Assembly (NCBI GenBank): GCA_038258415.1
Contig: JBBSPY010000108.1
Coordinates: forward strand, 1-10,380
Reading direction: 5' to 3'
Length of the DNA stretch: 10,380 bases
DNA from: Schlegelella_A sp038258415
GTDB taxonomy: Bacteria; Pseudomonadota; Gammaproteobacteria; Burkholderiales; Burkholderiaceae_C
The position numbers and the translations under genes are program-made. This document shows, piece after piece, positions 1 to 6,418 of the stretch (the stretch's first letter is position 1; every line of letters begins with the position of its first letter). The notes beneath the pieces are model-generated. The model was not told the origin of the DNA and ran no database searches. It saw nothing but the letters and a program-made list of their open reading frames with translations.

Positions 1-72
1 GCAGCCGGTGATGAGCGCACATGCGACAAACAATGCAATAAGTGCCAGCCCGCCTGGCCATCGGTCTCTCAT
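1..72 (-). CDS. N-terminus of a predicted lipoprotein (partial, runs off the left edge)
   Basis: Reading leftward from an ATG at 72-70, 24 codons stay open to the window edge. They encode a textbook lipoprotein export signal: a short charged N-terminus (MRDRW), a hydrophobic core (LALIALFVACAL) and a lipobox ITGC whose cysteine is residue 24. After lipidation such a protein would sit in the inner or outer membrane facing the periplasm. The ATG lies 4 bases past the stop codon of the VWA gene, so the two are probably cotranscribed. A weak GAAG ribosome-binding match lies about 8 bases upstream. Only the signal is visible, so the mature protein cannot be named. The call rests on the signal pattern and tight spacing; a chance open frame of 24 codons remains possible. 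Confidence 0.6.
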   Translation of the reverse strand, partial: MRDRWPGGLALIALFVACALITGC

Positions 73-76
73 GCGA

Positions 77-1264
77 TCACTTCGATAAAAGACGCATGGC
101 CTCTTCCAGACCCTTGATCGTGAGGGGGAACATGCGCTGGTTCATCAATTGCTGGACCACGCTGATGCTCTGGCGGTACTGCCACACACCCTGGGGTTCC
201 GGGTTGATCCAGACGAACTTGGGGAATGCGTTCGTCAGCCGCTCCAGCCATTCGGCCCCGGCTTCCTCGTTGTTGTATTCGACACTGCCGCCCGGCTGCA
301 GGATCTCGTAGGGGCTCATCGTCGCGTCGCCGATGAAGATGAGCTTGTAGTCCTTGTTGTACTTGCGGATGATGTCCCAGGTCGCGAACTTCTCGGAGAA
401 CCGGCGCCGGTTGTTTTTCCACATGAAGTCGTAGACGCAGTTGTGGAAGTAGTAGAAATCGAGATGCTTGAACTCGGTCTTGGCGGCCGAGAACAGCTCC
501 TCGACGCGGTGGATGTGCTCGTCCATCGTGCCGCCGACGTCCATCAGCAGCAGCACCTTCACCTTGTTGTGCCGCTCGGGAACCATGCGGATGTCGAGCA
601 TGCCGGCGTTGGCCGCAGTGGCGTGGATGGTGTTGTCGAGGTCGAGCTCTTCCTCCGAGCCTTCGCGGGCGAATCGGCGCAGCCTCCTGAGCGCGACCTT
701 GATGTTGCGCGTGCCGAGCTCGAGGTTGTCGTCGTAGTCCTTGAACTGCCGCTGGTCCCAGACCTTGACGGCGCTCCTGTTGCGGCCCTTCTCCTGGCCG
801 ATGCGGATGCCCTGCGGGTTGTAGCCGTAGGCGCCGAACGGGCTGGTGCCGCCGGTGCCGATCATCTTGTTGCCGCCCTCGTGGCGCTTCTTCTGCTCCT
901 CGAAGCGCTTCTTGAGCGTCTCCATGAGCTCGTCCCAGCCCATCTTCTCGATCTTCGCCTTGTCCTCGGCCGAGAGCTCGAGCTCGAGGCGCTTCTGCAG
1001 CCATTCGAGCGGGATGTCCTGCGAGAAGTCGGCGAGCAGCTCGACGCCCTTGAAGTACGCCGAGAAGGCGCGGTCGAACTTGTCGAACTGGGCCTCGTCC
1101 TTGACCAGCGTGGTGCGGGCGAGGAAATAGAAGTCGTCGACGGTCGGCCCGGTTTCGGGGTCGTCGATGACGCCGGCCTTGAGCGCTTCGAGCAGCGTCA
1201 GGTATTCCTTGACGGACACCTTCAGCTTGGCGGCGCGCAGGGTGTAGAAGAAGTCGATCAGCAT
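77..1264 (-). CDS. VWA domain-containing protein, CoxE-like family
   Basis: The 395-residue protein has the conserved start MLIDFFYTLR of the CoxE-like VWA family in betaproteobacteria. The N-terminal two thirds are largely helical and charged, with a Gly-rich stretch at about 129-160. The von Willebrand A fold begins near residue 233 (KVKVLLLMDVGGTMD). The metal-binding MIDAS motif, normally DxSxS, reads D242-V-G-G-T246 here, with Gly and Thr replacing the two serines. A later Asp (IGDATMSP, D313) may complete the site. No signal peptide or membrane segment is seen, so it is probably cytoplasmic. Family members often act with a MoxR-type AAA+ ATPase as chaperone or metal-insertion factors (CoxD/CoxE for CO dehydrogenase), but no such ATPase is next to this gene. 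The upstream neighbour is a divergent peroxiredoxin gene 68 bases away. The start has no clear Shine-Dalgarno. The family call is secure; the client is unknown. Confidence 0.93.
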   Translation of the reverse strand: MLIDFFYTLRAAKLKVSVKEYLTLLEALKAGVIDDPETGPTVDDFYFLARTTLVKDEAQFDKFDRAFSAYFKGVELLADFSQDIPLEWLQKRLELELSAEDKAKIEKMGWDELMETLKKRFEEQKKRHEGGNKMIGTGGTSPFGAYGYNPQGIRIGQEKGRNRSAVKVWDQRQFKDYDDNLELGTRNIKVALRRLRRFAREGSEEELDLDNTIHATAANAGMLDIRMVPERHNKVKVLLLMDVGGTMDEHIHRVEELFSAAKTEFKHLDFYYFHNCVYDFMWKNNRRRFSEKFATWDIIRKYNKDYKLIFIGDATMSPYEILQPGGSVEYNNEEAGAEWLERLTNAFPKFVWINPEPQGVWQYRQSISVVQQLMNQRMFPLTIKGLEEAMRLLSK

Positions 1265-1332
1265 GGCGGTGTCGTGACATGGTAGCCGGGGCGTATCCTG
1301 CTCGCCCTCGAACGACCACAGGAGCCCGAGAC
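1265..1332. promoter_or_regulatory. Divergent promoter region between the VWA and peroxiredoxin genes
   Basis: This 68-base gap must hold promoters for both divergent genes. Rightward, TATCCT at 1294-1299 is a fair -10 match and would start RNA near 1306, giving a leader of about 27 bases that carries AGGAG at 1320-1324, 8 bases before the peroxiredoxin ATG. Leftward, TACCAT (complement of 1279-1284) is a fair -10 match 14 bases before the VWA ATG. No convincing -35 element and no recognisable OxyR-type or other operator palindrome is seen. The assignments are by eye. Confidence 0.35.
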
Positions 1333-1989
1333 ATGTCTCTCCGCATCAACGACCCCGCCCCCGATTTCGAGGCCGAGACCACGCAGGGGAAGATCCGCTT
1401 CCACGACTGGATCGGCGATTCGTGGGCGATCCTCTTCTCGCACCCGAAGGACTTCACGCCGGTGTGCACGACCGAGCTTGGCTACATGGCCAGGATCGAC
1501 CCCGAGTTCACCAGGCGCAACGCCAAGCTGATCGGCCTGTCGGCCGATCCCGTCGACCGGCACAGCGCGTGGGCCAAGGACATCCACGAGACGCAAGGCG
1601 CAGAGGTCAAGTACCCCATGATTGCCGACCACGATCTCAAGGTCGCCAAGCTCTACGGCATGCTGCCGGCCGACGAGGTCGGCGCCGACGGCCGCACCGC
1701 AGCGAACAACCAGACGGTGCGCTCCGTCTTCATGATCAGCCCCGACAAGAAGATCAAGCTGATGCTCACCTACCCGATGACGACCGGGCGCAATTTCGAC
1801 GAGATCCTGCGCGTGCTCGACTCGATGCAGCTCACCGCCAGGCACCAGGTCGCGACGCCTGTGAACTGGAAGCAGGGCGACGACGTGATCATCGTTCCGT
1901 CGGTCTCGGACGAGGACGCGAAGAAGAAGTACCCCGCAGGCTTCAAGACGCACAAGCCCTATCTGCGGACCGTCAAGCAACCCACCTGA
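1333..1989 (+). CDS. 1-Cys peroxiredoxin (Prx6 type)
   Basis: The 218-residue protein reduces hydrogen peroxide and organic peroxides through a reactive cysteine and is expected in the cytoplasm. The active-site block HPKDFTPVCTTE is intact: P38, T42 and the peroxidatic C45 form the PxxxTxxC motif. The PVCTTE signature, overall length and long C-terminal domain (about 155-218) place it in the Prx6 subfamily. C45 is the only cysteine, so there is no resolving cysteine and an external thiol must regenerate it. A conserved Arg probably lies in the TGRNFDE segment. The ATG at 1333 was chosen over an in-frame GTG/ATG 54 bases upstream because AGGAG sits 8 bases before it and family homology begins at MSLRINDPAPDF. 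It is followed 29 bases later by a VOC gene, likely in the same transcript. Confidence 0.96.
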   Translation: MSLRINDPAPDFEAETTQGKIRFHDWIGDSWAILFSHPKDFTPVCTTELGYMARIDPEFTRRNAKLIGLSADPVDRHSAWAKDIHETQGAEVKYPMIADHDLKVAKLYGMLPADEVGADGRTAANNQTVRSVFMISPDKKIKLMLTYPMTTGRNFDEILRVLDSMQLTARHQVATPVNWKQGDDVIIVPSVSDEDAKKKYPAGFKTHKPYLRTVKQPT

Positions 1990-2018
1990 CAATCACCCGA
2001 CCGGAAGGAGAAGACACC

Positions 2019-2453
2019 ATGGCCCAGTTCGAGCCCTACCTCAGCTTCGACGGCACCTGCGCCGAGGCGATGGCCTTCTACGAGAAGACCCTTGGCGGCA
2101 AGGTCGAGATGATGATGACCTACGGCGAGGCGCCGCCGATGCCGGGCCAGCCGGCGCTGACCGGCGACGCCGCCAAGCGGGTGATGCACGCGTCGATGAC
2201 GCTCGACGACCACCGCATCATGGCCTCCGACATGCCGCCCGGGATGCCGTTCGAGCCGATGAAGGGCATCACCGTGTCGCTCGCCTACAAGACCGCCGAG
2301 GAGGGCCGGAAGGTGTTCGAGGCCCTGTCCGCGGGCGGTACGGTCCGGATGGCCTACGGCAAGGTGTTCTGGGCCGACGGCTTCGGCATCTGCGTCGACA
2401 AGTTCGGCACGCCGTGGATGGTCAACGCCGGCGACTCGCAGGCCGGCGGCTGA
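2019..2453 (+). CDS. PhnB-like VOC (glyoxalase/bleomycin-resistance fold) family protein
   Basis: The 144-residue protein begins EPYLSFDGTCAEAMAFYEKTLGG, the usual opening of the PhnB-like branch of the vicinal oxygen chelate superfamily. It closes with FGICVDKFGTPWMVN, the matching C-terminal beta-alpha-beta unit. Two VOC half-modules are visible at about 3-73 and 82-138, with a loop at about 36-52 (GEAPPMPGQPALTGD) typical of this group. Family members are dimeric and often of unknown substrate; despite database names such as 3-demethylubiquinone methyltransferase-like, they have no methyltransferase motif. The start is fixed by GGAAGGAG at 2003-2010, 8 bases before the ATG. It lies 29 bases after the peroxiredoxin stop, so a stress-related or detoxifying role is a reasonable inference but is unproven. 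Confidence 0.93.
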   Translation: MAQFEPYLSFDGTCAEAMAFYEKTLGGKVEMMMTYGEAPPMPGQPALTGDAAKRVMHASMTLDDHRIMASDMPPGMPFEPMKGITVSLAYKTAEEGRKVFEALSAGGTVRMAYGKVFWADGFGICVDKFGTPWMVNAGDSQAGG

Positions 2454-2464
2454 CCGCTCAGCCG
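2447..2464. terminator. Hairpin across two convergent stop codons (possible bidirectional terminator)
   Basis: CGGCTGA at 2447-2453 and TCAGCCG at 2458-2464 form a perfect 7-bp inverted repeat with a 4-base loop (CCGC). One mismatch and two more pairs extend the stem outward. The left arm ends with the TGA of the VOC gene, and the right arm begins with the complement of the TGA of the diguanylate cyclase gene. There is no T-tract on either side, so it does not fit a classical intrinsic terminator. It could pause polymerase or protect both 3' ends. Confidence 0.3.
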
Positions 2465-4548
2465 GCGACGGCGCGGCTGACGGCGTAGCGGTCGCGGCCG
2501 TTGCGCTTGGCGTCGTAGAGCGCATCGTCGGCGCGGCGCAGGAGGGCAGCGCCGTCGGCGTCGCCCGGCTCGAGGACGGCGATGCCGACGCTGGTCGACA
2601 CCGACACCGTCCCGGTGCCGACGACCACCGGCGAGCGCATCGCCTCGACCAGCTTCTCGGCGACCGCCGCGGCGTCGAGGCGGTCGACCAGGTTCTCGAG
2701 GATCACCGTGAACTCGTCGCCGGAGAGACGGGCCACCGTGTCGGTGCCGCGCACGGTGGCGACGAGCCGCTCGGCGGTGGTCTGCAGCAGCGCGTCGCCG
2801 GCGGCGTGGCCGTGCAGGTCGTTGATCGACTTGAAGCGGTCGACGTCGAGGTAGAGCAGTGCCATCGGCTTGCCGCTGCGCCGGGCCCGCGCCACTGCAC
2901 CGTCGAGGCGGTCGAAGAAGAGGGCGCGGTTCGGCAGGCCGGTGAGCACGTCGCGCTCGGCGCGCTGGCGAAGTTCGGTCTCGACGGCCTTGCGGCGCGA
3001 GATGTCGGCGTCGGTGCCGACGAGTCGCAGCGCGCGGCCGGACGCGTCGCGCTCGACGACGCGGCCGCGGCTGCGCAGCCAGACCCAGGTGCCGTCGCGA
3101 TGCAGGACGCGGAACTCGGCTTCGTACAGCGGCACCGTGCCGCGCAGCGCGTCGCGCATCGCCGCGAGCACACCGGGCAGGTCGTCGGCATGGACGAGCT
3201 CGCGCATCGCCGCCGGGGTGACGTCGGCCTCGGCCTCGGGGCCGCCGCGCAGCGCCGAGGCACGGGCGCTGTAGTGGATGCGACCGCCCGGAACATCCCA
3301 GTCGAAGAGCGCCTGGTCCGAGCCTTCGAGGGCGAGCATGAGCCGCTCCTCCTGCCGCCGCGTCGCGTTGATGCGGTCCTGCAGGGCCGCGGTCATGTCG
3401 TTGAGCGTGACGGCCAGCAGCCCGACCTCGCTGCCCGAGCGCACGGCGCTGCGGTGATCGAGTTTGCCGCCGGCGATGCGCCGGGCATCGGCGCTCAGCT
3501 GGCGCAGCGGCCTGGTGATCCGGTTGGCCAACCAGACCGCGAGCAGGGCGACGATGAGCAGGGTGACGCCACCGAGCAGCAGGCCCTCGCGCCGGTTCGC
3601 GTAGGCGGCGGCCAGCGCGACATCGCTCGGCACGCCGACGTGGATCAACCAGGGCAGCTGGCGAGAGCGGGCGAAGCCGTACAGGCGGGTGGTGCCGTCG
3701 AGCCCGGTCGACATCGCGTCGCCGCTTCCCAGGGCGAGCCGCGCCTTGACGATGCGCCGGTCGATCGGTGCCGGCTGGCCGATCCAGCGCTGCGGGTCGA
3801 TCGACCGCGCGACGACGGTGGCGTCGGCGTCGGCAACGGCGATGACCGCGCCTTGCGGCAGCGTCCCGTCGGGCTCGAGGACGCGGTCGAGGGTCTCAAG
3901 CCGCGTCGACACCGAGACGATCGCGACGACCTTGCCGTCTCGCACGACACGGGTCGCGAACATGCCGATCCACTCGTCGTCCCGCGTCAGGCGCAGCGGC
4001 GCCTGGGTGACGACGGCTGGCGACCGCAACGCATCGGCGAAGAAGGCGAAGTCGGTGACGCGGGGCCGCGACACGACGTCGCCGCGGCTCGAGGATCCGA
4101 TGTCGTCACCGCCGGGCGACCAGAGGCCGATGCCGCGGGTGTTCGCCGGCAGCTTCGGCGCCAGGCGCAGCAGCGTCTGTTCGTTGCGCCGGATGTCCGA
4201 CAGGTCGTCGGGGAGCGTCTCGGCGAGCGTCTTCAGGAACTGATGGATGTCGCCGATGTGGTCGTCGAGGCGCGCGCCGGCGAGCGCGGCGACGAGTCGC
4301 AGCCGTTCACGCGCCTGGTCGCGATCGCGATCGGCCTGGCGCAGGCTGCCGACGAGGAAGAACGCCGCGACGACGACGCCGATCAGCAGCACGAGCAGCA
4401 GGATGCGAGCGCGCAGGCCGAAGCGAAGTGCTCGAAGGGATGCAGCGATGGTCACGGTCGGCGGGGGTGTCGTCGGCGGTTCTCGCCGAGGGTGGGTCCG
4501 GTCGGCGAGGTCTTCGATCGTGCCCGGGTGCGGGCGGTTCCGGTCCAC
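2458..4548 (-). CDS. Membrane-bound diguanylate cyclase: periplasmic sensor, HAMP, PAS, GGDEF
   Basis: This 696-residue protein is predicted to make cyclic di-GMP from two GTP in response to a periplasmic or internal signal. Visible order: a Pro/Arg-rich cytoplasmic head (1-47); TM1 (about 48-67); a periplasmic region with dCache-like features (about 70-318), including YGFARSRQLPWLIHVGVP at its end; TM2 (about 322-341); HAMP (about 342-393, ITRPLRQLSADARRIAGG); PAS (about 400-520, ending GTDADISRRKAVE); GGDEF (about 525-690, from RDVLTGLPNRALFFDRL). The catalytic motif is SGDEF at 609-613, with Ser in the first position, a variant found in active cyclases. The inhibitory I-site RxxD (R600-G-T-D603) lies five residues before it, so product feedback is expected. 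No EAL domain follows. The GTG at 4548 was chosen because GGAGG lies 9 bases upstream; a second in-frame GTG at 4455 (665 residues) lacks any such site. It lies 56 bases downstream of the DUF4124-like gene, likely in the same transcript. Confidence 0.93.
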   Translation of the reverse strand: MDRNRPHPGTIEDLADRTHPRREPPTTPPPTVTIAASLRALRFGLRARILLLVLLIGVVVAAFFLVGSLRQADRDRDQARERLRLVAALAGARLDDHIGDIHQFLKTLAETLPDDLSDIRRNEQTLLRLAPKLPANTRGIGLWSPGGDDIGSSSRGDVVSRPRVTDFAFFADALRSPAVVTQAPLRLTRDDEWIGMFATRVVRDGKVVAIVSVSTRLETLDRVLEPDGTLPQGAVIAVADADATVVARSIDPQRWIGQPAPIDRRIVKARLALGSGDAMSTGLDGTTRLYGFARSRQLPWLIHVGVPSDVALAAAYANRREGLLLGGVTLLIVALLAVWLANRITRPLRQLSADARRIAGGKLDHRSAVRSGSEVGLLAVTLNDMTAALQDRINATRRQEERLMLALEGSDQALFDWDVPGGRIHYSARASALRGGPEAEADVTPAAMRELVHADDLPGVLAAMRDALRGTVPLYEAEFRVLHRDGTWVWLRSRGRVVERDASGRALRLVGTDADISRRKAVETELRQRAERDVLTGLPNRALFFDRLDGAVARARRSGKPMALLYLDVDRFKSINDLHGHAAGDALLQTTAERLVATVRGTDTVARLSGDEFTVILENLVDRLDAAAVAEKLVEAMRSPVVVGTGTVSVSTSVGIAVLEPGDADGAALLRRADDALYDAKRNGRDRYAVSRAVAG

Positions 4549-4557
4549 CGACGAGCG

Positions 4558-4562
4558 CCTCC
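4558..4562 (-). promoter_or_regulatory. Ribosome binding site that decides the diguanylate cyclase start
   Basis: The complementary strand reads GGAGG here, followed by 9 bases and then GTG at 4548-4546. It is the strongest Shine-Dalgarno match in the gap between the two leftward genes. It favours the longer cyclase over the GTG at 4455, whose upstream bases are a C-rich run without purines. Confidence 0.55.
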
Positions 4563-4604
4563 GATGCGGCGCATTTGGCGCGATCGGCTCCGGCGGGATC
4601 CGGC

Positions 4605-5213
4605 TCAGCGGCGTCCGGGCGTCGTAGCCGGCTCTTCGACCGCTCCGGCCGGCGCTCGCCGCCACGCCCGCGGCCGCCGTTGCGGGTCGCGAGCGTCGTG
4701 CCGATCGCGTCGGTCGCGCCGGTCGGCCTGGCCTCGGCGCCGAGGCGAGACTCGATCGTCGAGCGCATGCGGAGGGCGCCAGGTCCCGCCGAACACGTCG
4801 ATCGGCGCCACGAGCAGCGGCGTCTCGGCTTCGGCGGCGCGGGCGATCGCCGCGTCGCGGGCGAGCCGGTCGGCGCGGTCGCGCTCGCGGGCATCGACCT
4901 CGGCGCGCTGCCGCTCGTCCTGGTCGATCGCCCGTTGCACGCGCTCGCTCACCGCGGTGGCCTCGCGACGCACGTCGGCGGCGCGTTGCCGGGCGGCGAC
5001 CGGGTCCTCGCGCTCCACCTGCCAGCTGCGCTCGGTGGTGACGAGCGGCGACGGCCGGTCGGTGAGGACGAGGCGGCCATCGGCGCCGCGCTGCAGGTAG
5101 ATGGTCGACGTCGGATCGGCGAGCGGTGCTGCGGCCGCGGCGTCGCCGCCCCACCACCCGATCGAGACCCCGGTCGAGGCGATGAGGCAGCGCAGGACGA
5201 ATGCGATCGACAT
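4605..5213 (-). CDS. Exported DUF4124-like protein with charged helical tail
   Basis: The 202-residue protein starts with a signal-peptide-like segment (about 1-29, a hydrophobic core VLRCLIASTGVSIGWW then an Ala run), so export to the periplasm is likely. Residues about 35-55 (STIYLQRGADGRLVLTDRP) match the DUF4124 pattern, a short beta-hairpin module (usual form: IYKW.D.QG..hysD.P) common in proteobacterial envelope proteins. Residues about 64-130 are strongly charged and helical (runs of E, R, D, A), probably a coiled coil. The last 45 residues are very Arg/Asp-rich and look disordered. The biochemical role of DUF4124 proteins is unknown. The ATG at 5213 was chosen because the signal peptide begins there; another in-frame ATG lies upstream but adds an unlikely Arg-rich head. 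The gene precedes the cyclase by 56 bases, suggesting a functional link with its periplasmic sensor (inference). It has no good Shine-Dalgarno. Confidence 0.75.
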   Translation of the reverse strand: MSIAFVLRCLIASTGVSIGWWGGDAAAAAPLADPTSTIYLQRGADGRLVLTDRPSPLVTTERSWQVEREDPVAARQRAADVRREATAVSERVQRAIDQDERQRAEVDARERDRADRLARDAAIARAAEAETPLLVAPIDVFGGTWRPPHALDDRVSPRRRGQADRRDRRDRHDARDPQRRPRAWRRAPAGAVEEPATTPGRR

Positions 5214-5219
5214 CGGCGG

Positions 5220-5228
5220 ATCGTGCCA
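5220..5228 (-). promoter_or_regulatory. Candidate extended -10 element for the leftward DUF4124/cyclase pair
   Basis: The complementary strand reads TGG-CACGAT, ending 6 bases before the ATG at 5213. TGn before a hexamer sharing A2, A5 and T6 with TATAAT resembles an extended -10. If real, RNA would begin at or next to the start codon. The hexamer is a weak match and there is no clear -35. Confidence 0.25.
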
Positions 5229-5273
5229 CCGAAACGCAGACCACGGGCGGCGTGGGGGCGCCGCTCGGCAACT

Positions 5274-5282
5274 TGCTACGCT
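5274..5282 (+). promoter_or_regulatory. Candidate extended -10 promoter for the Ldh-family gene
   Basis: TGC-TACGCT at 5274-5282 fits the extended -10 pattern TGnTAnnnT and ends exactly 7 bases before the ATG at 5290. RNA polymerase usually starts about 7 bases past the -10, so the message could begin at or within a base or two of the start codon. No Shine-Dalgarno precedes this ATG, which fits a leaderless message. Confidence 0.45.
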
Positions 5283-5289
5283 GCGCACC

Positions 5290-6366
5290 ATGACTGAACA
5301 ACGCCCCATTGCCGCCGAGCGGCTCGTTGCCGCTGCGTCGGCCATCGTCGCGGCTGCCGGCTCCGCGCCCGCGGAGGCCGACGCCGTTGCCCGCAACCTC
5401 GTCGAGGCCAACCTGCGCGGCCACGATTCACACGGCGTCGGCATGCTGCCGCGCTACGTCGAGTCGGTGCTCGAGGGCGGCCTGGTGCCGAACGCGCACG
5501 TCTCCGTCGTGCTCGACACAGGACCGTTGCTGACGCTCGACGGTGGCCGGGGCTACGGCCAGGTGATCGGCGCCGAGGCGATGGCGATGGCGATCAAGCG
5601 GGCGCAGTCGCACGGCATCTGCGCGGTCGGCCTGTCGATGTCGCACCACCTCGGGAGGATCGGCCAGTGGGCCGAGCAGTGCATCGACGCTGGGCTCGTC
5701 TCGATGCACTTCGTCAACGTCATCGCCCGTCCGATCGTCGCGCCGTGGGGCGGCCGCGACGCACGGCTCGGCACGAACCCGTTCTGCGTCGGCATCCCGC
5801 GCGCCGGCCTGCCGCCGATCGTGCTCGACTTCGCCACCAGCAAGATCGCGCGGGGCAAGACCCGCGTGGCCCACAACCGCGGCCAGGCGATCGAAGCCGG
5901 CACCCTCATCGACGACCGCGGCGAGCCGACGACGAACCCGCGCTACACGGTCGTCGAGCCGTTCGGCGCGCTGCTGCCGTTCGGCGAGCACAAGGGCGGC
6001 GGTCTCGGGCTGGTGTGCGAGCTGCTCGGCGGCGCGCTGGCGGGCGGGCCGACCGGCAGCCGCCCCGACGACGGCCGGCGGCGCGTCTGGAACGGCATGT
6101 TCTCGATCGTCGTCGACCCGGCGCAGCTCGGCACCGCCGAGAACCTGGCGCGCGAGGTCGAGGACTACGTCGCCTGGCACACGGCGTCGCCGCCGGCCGA
6201 GGGCGTCGATCGGGTGCGCGTTCCAGGCGATGCAGAGCGCGAGACCAAGGCGCGCCGGCTCGTCGACGGCGTTGTCGTCGACTCGGTGACGTGGGGCGAG
6301 ATCGTCGCGGCGGCGGGGAAGGTCGGCGTCGAAGCGGCGTCGATCGAGGCGCTCGTCGGCGCGTGA
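5290..6366 (+). CDS. Malate/L-lactate dehydrogenase-family (LDH2/MDH2) oxidoreductase
   Basis: The 358-residue protein belongs to the NAD(P)-dependent dehydrogenases that interconvert 2-hydroxy and 2-keto acids and are unrelated to Rossmann-fold lactate dehydrogenases (relatives: YbiC, AllD, ComC/sulfolactate dehydrogenase, Pro2C reductase). Family signatures appear in order: GHDSHGVGMLPRY (45-56); SHHLGRIGQW with the probable catalytic His H120; GTNPFCVGIP (161-170); DFATSKIARGK (180-190); and LLPFGEHKGGGLGLVCELL (228-246), a variant of the usual G-x-KGYGLAL block. The C-terminal PGDAERETKARRLVDG (312-327) is also typical. Length is normal and no signal or membrane segment is seen, so it is cytoplasmic. 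The substrate cannot be told: malate, lactate, ureidoglycolate, sulfolactate and delta-1-pyrroline-2-carboxylate are all possible. It is divergent from the DUF4124 gene and is followed by the unknown 454-residue protein. Confidence 0.95.
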   Translation: MTEQRPIAAERLVAAASAIVAAAGSAPAEADAVARNLVEANLRGHDSHGVGMLPRYVESVLEGGLVPNAHVSVVLDTGPLLTLDGGRGYGQVIGAEAMAMAIKRAQSHGICAVGLSMSHHLGRIGQWAEQCIDAGLVSMHFVNVIARPIVAPWGGRDARLGTNPFCVGIPRAGLPPIVLDFATSKIARGKTRVAHNRGQAIEAGTLIDDRGEPTTNPRYTVVEPFGALLPFGEHKGGGLGLVCELLGGALAGGPTGSRPDDGRRRVWNGMFSIVVDPAQLGTAENLAREVEDYVAWHTASPPAEGVDRVRVPGDAERETKARRLVDGVVVDSVTWGEIVAAAGKVGVEAASIEALVGA

Positions 6367-6381
6367 GCTCGACGACGCGCC

Positions 6382-6395
6382 CGGCGTTCGCGCCG
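6382..6395. other. Short GC hairpin with a TTCG loop after the Ldh-family gene
   Basis: CGGCG at 6382-6386 and CGCCG at 6391-6395 pair perfectly around TTCG. UUCG loops make stable small hairpins. It lies 16 bases past the Ldh stop and 11 bases before the next -10 candidate. There is no T-tract, so it is at best a weak terminator or RNA 3'-end element. In DNA this rich in G and C, a 5-bp stem may be chance. Confidence 0.25.
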
Positions 6396-6405
6396 ACCCG
6401 CCCGC

Positions 6406-6411
6406 TATGCT
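6406..6411 (+). promoter_or_regulatory. Candidate -10 promoter for the unknown membrane-anchored protein
   Basis: TATGCT at 6406-6411 matches TAnnnT and ends exactly 7 bases before the ATG at 6419. The start codon has no Shine-Dalgarno. As with the Ldh-family gene, this suggests a transcript beginning at or next to the ATG. No TGn extension and no clear -35 are present. Confidence 0.4.
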
Positions 6412-6418
6412 GTACGGC

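Noticed and set aside
1274..1279. GTGACA as a -35 element for the peroxiredoxin promoter
   Set aside because: The spacing to TATCCT is only 14 bases, too short for a normal sigma-70 promoter.
69..1469. A 466-codon leftward frame overlapping the VWA gene and the start of the peroxiredoxin gene
   Set aside because: It is an Arg/His/Ala-rich out-of-frame shadow of two well-supported genes on opposite strands.
2806..5100. A long rightward open frame (764 codons) across the diguanylate cyclase and DUF4124-like genes
   Set aside because: It is antisense to genes with clear domain homology, has low-complexity Arg/Ala/Asp-rich content typical of shadow frames in GC-rich DNA, and matches no family I know.
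4549..5424. Extension of the cyclase frame upstream to 5424 (988 codons in total)
   Set aside because: The extension is Arg/Pro-rich and overlaps the DUF4124-like gene in another frame. A GTG with a strong ribosome binding site at 4548 gives a normal protein.
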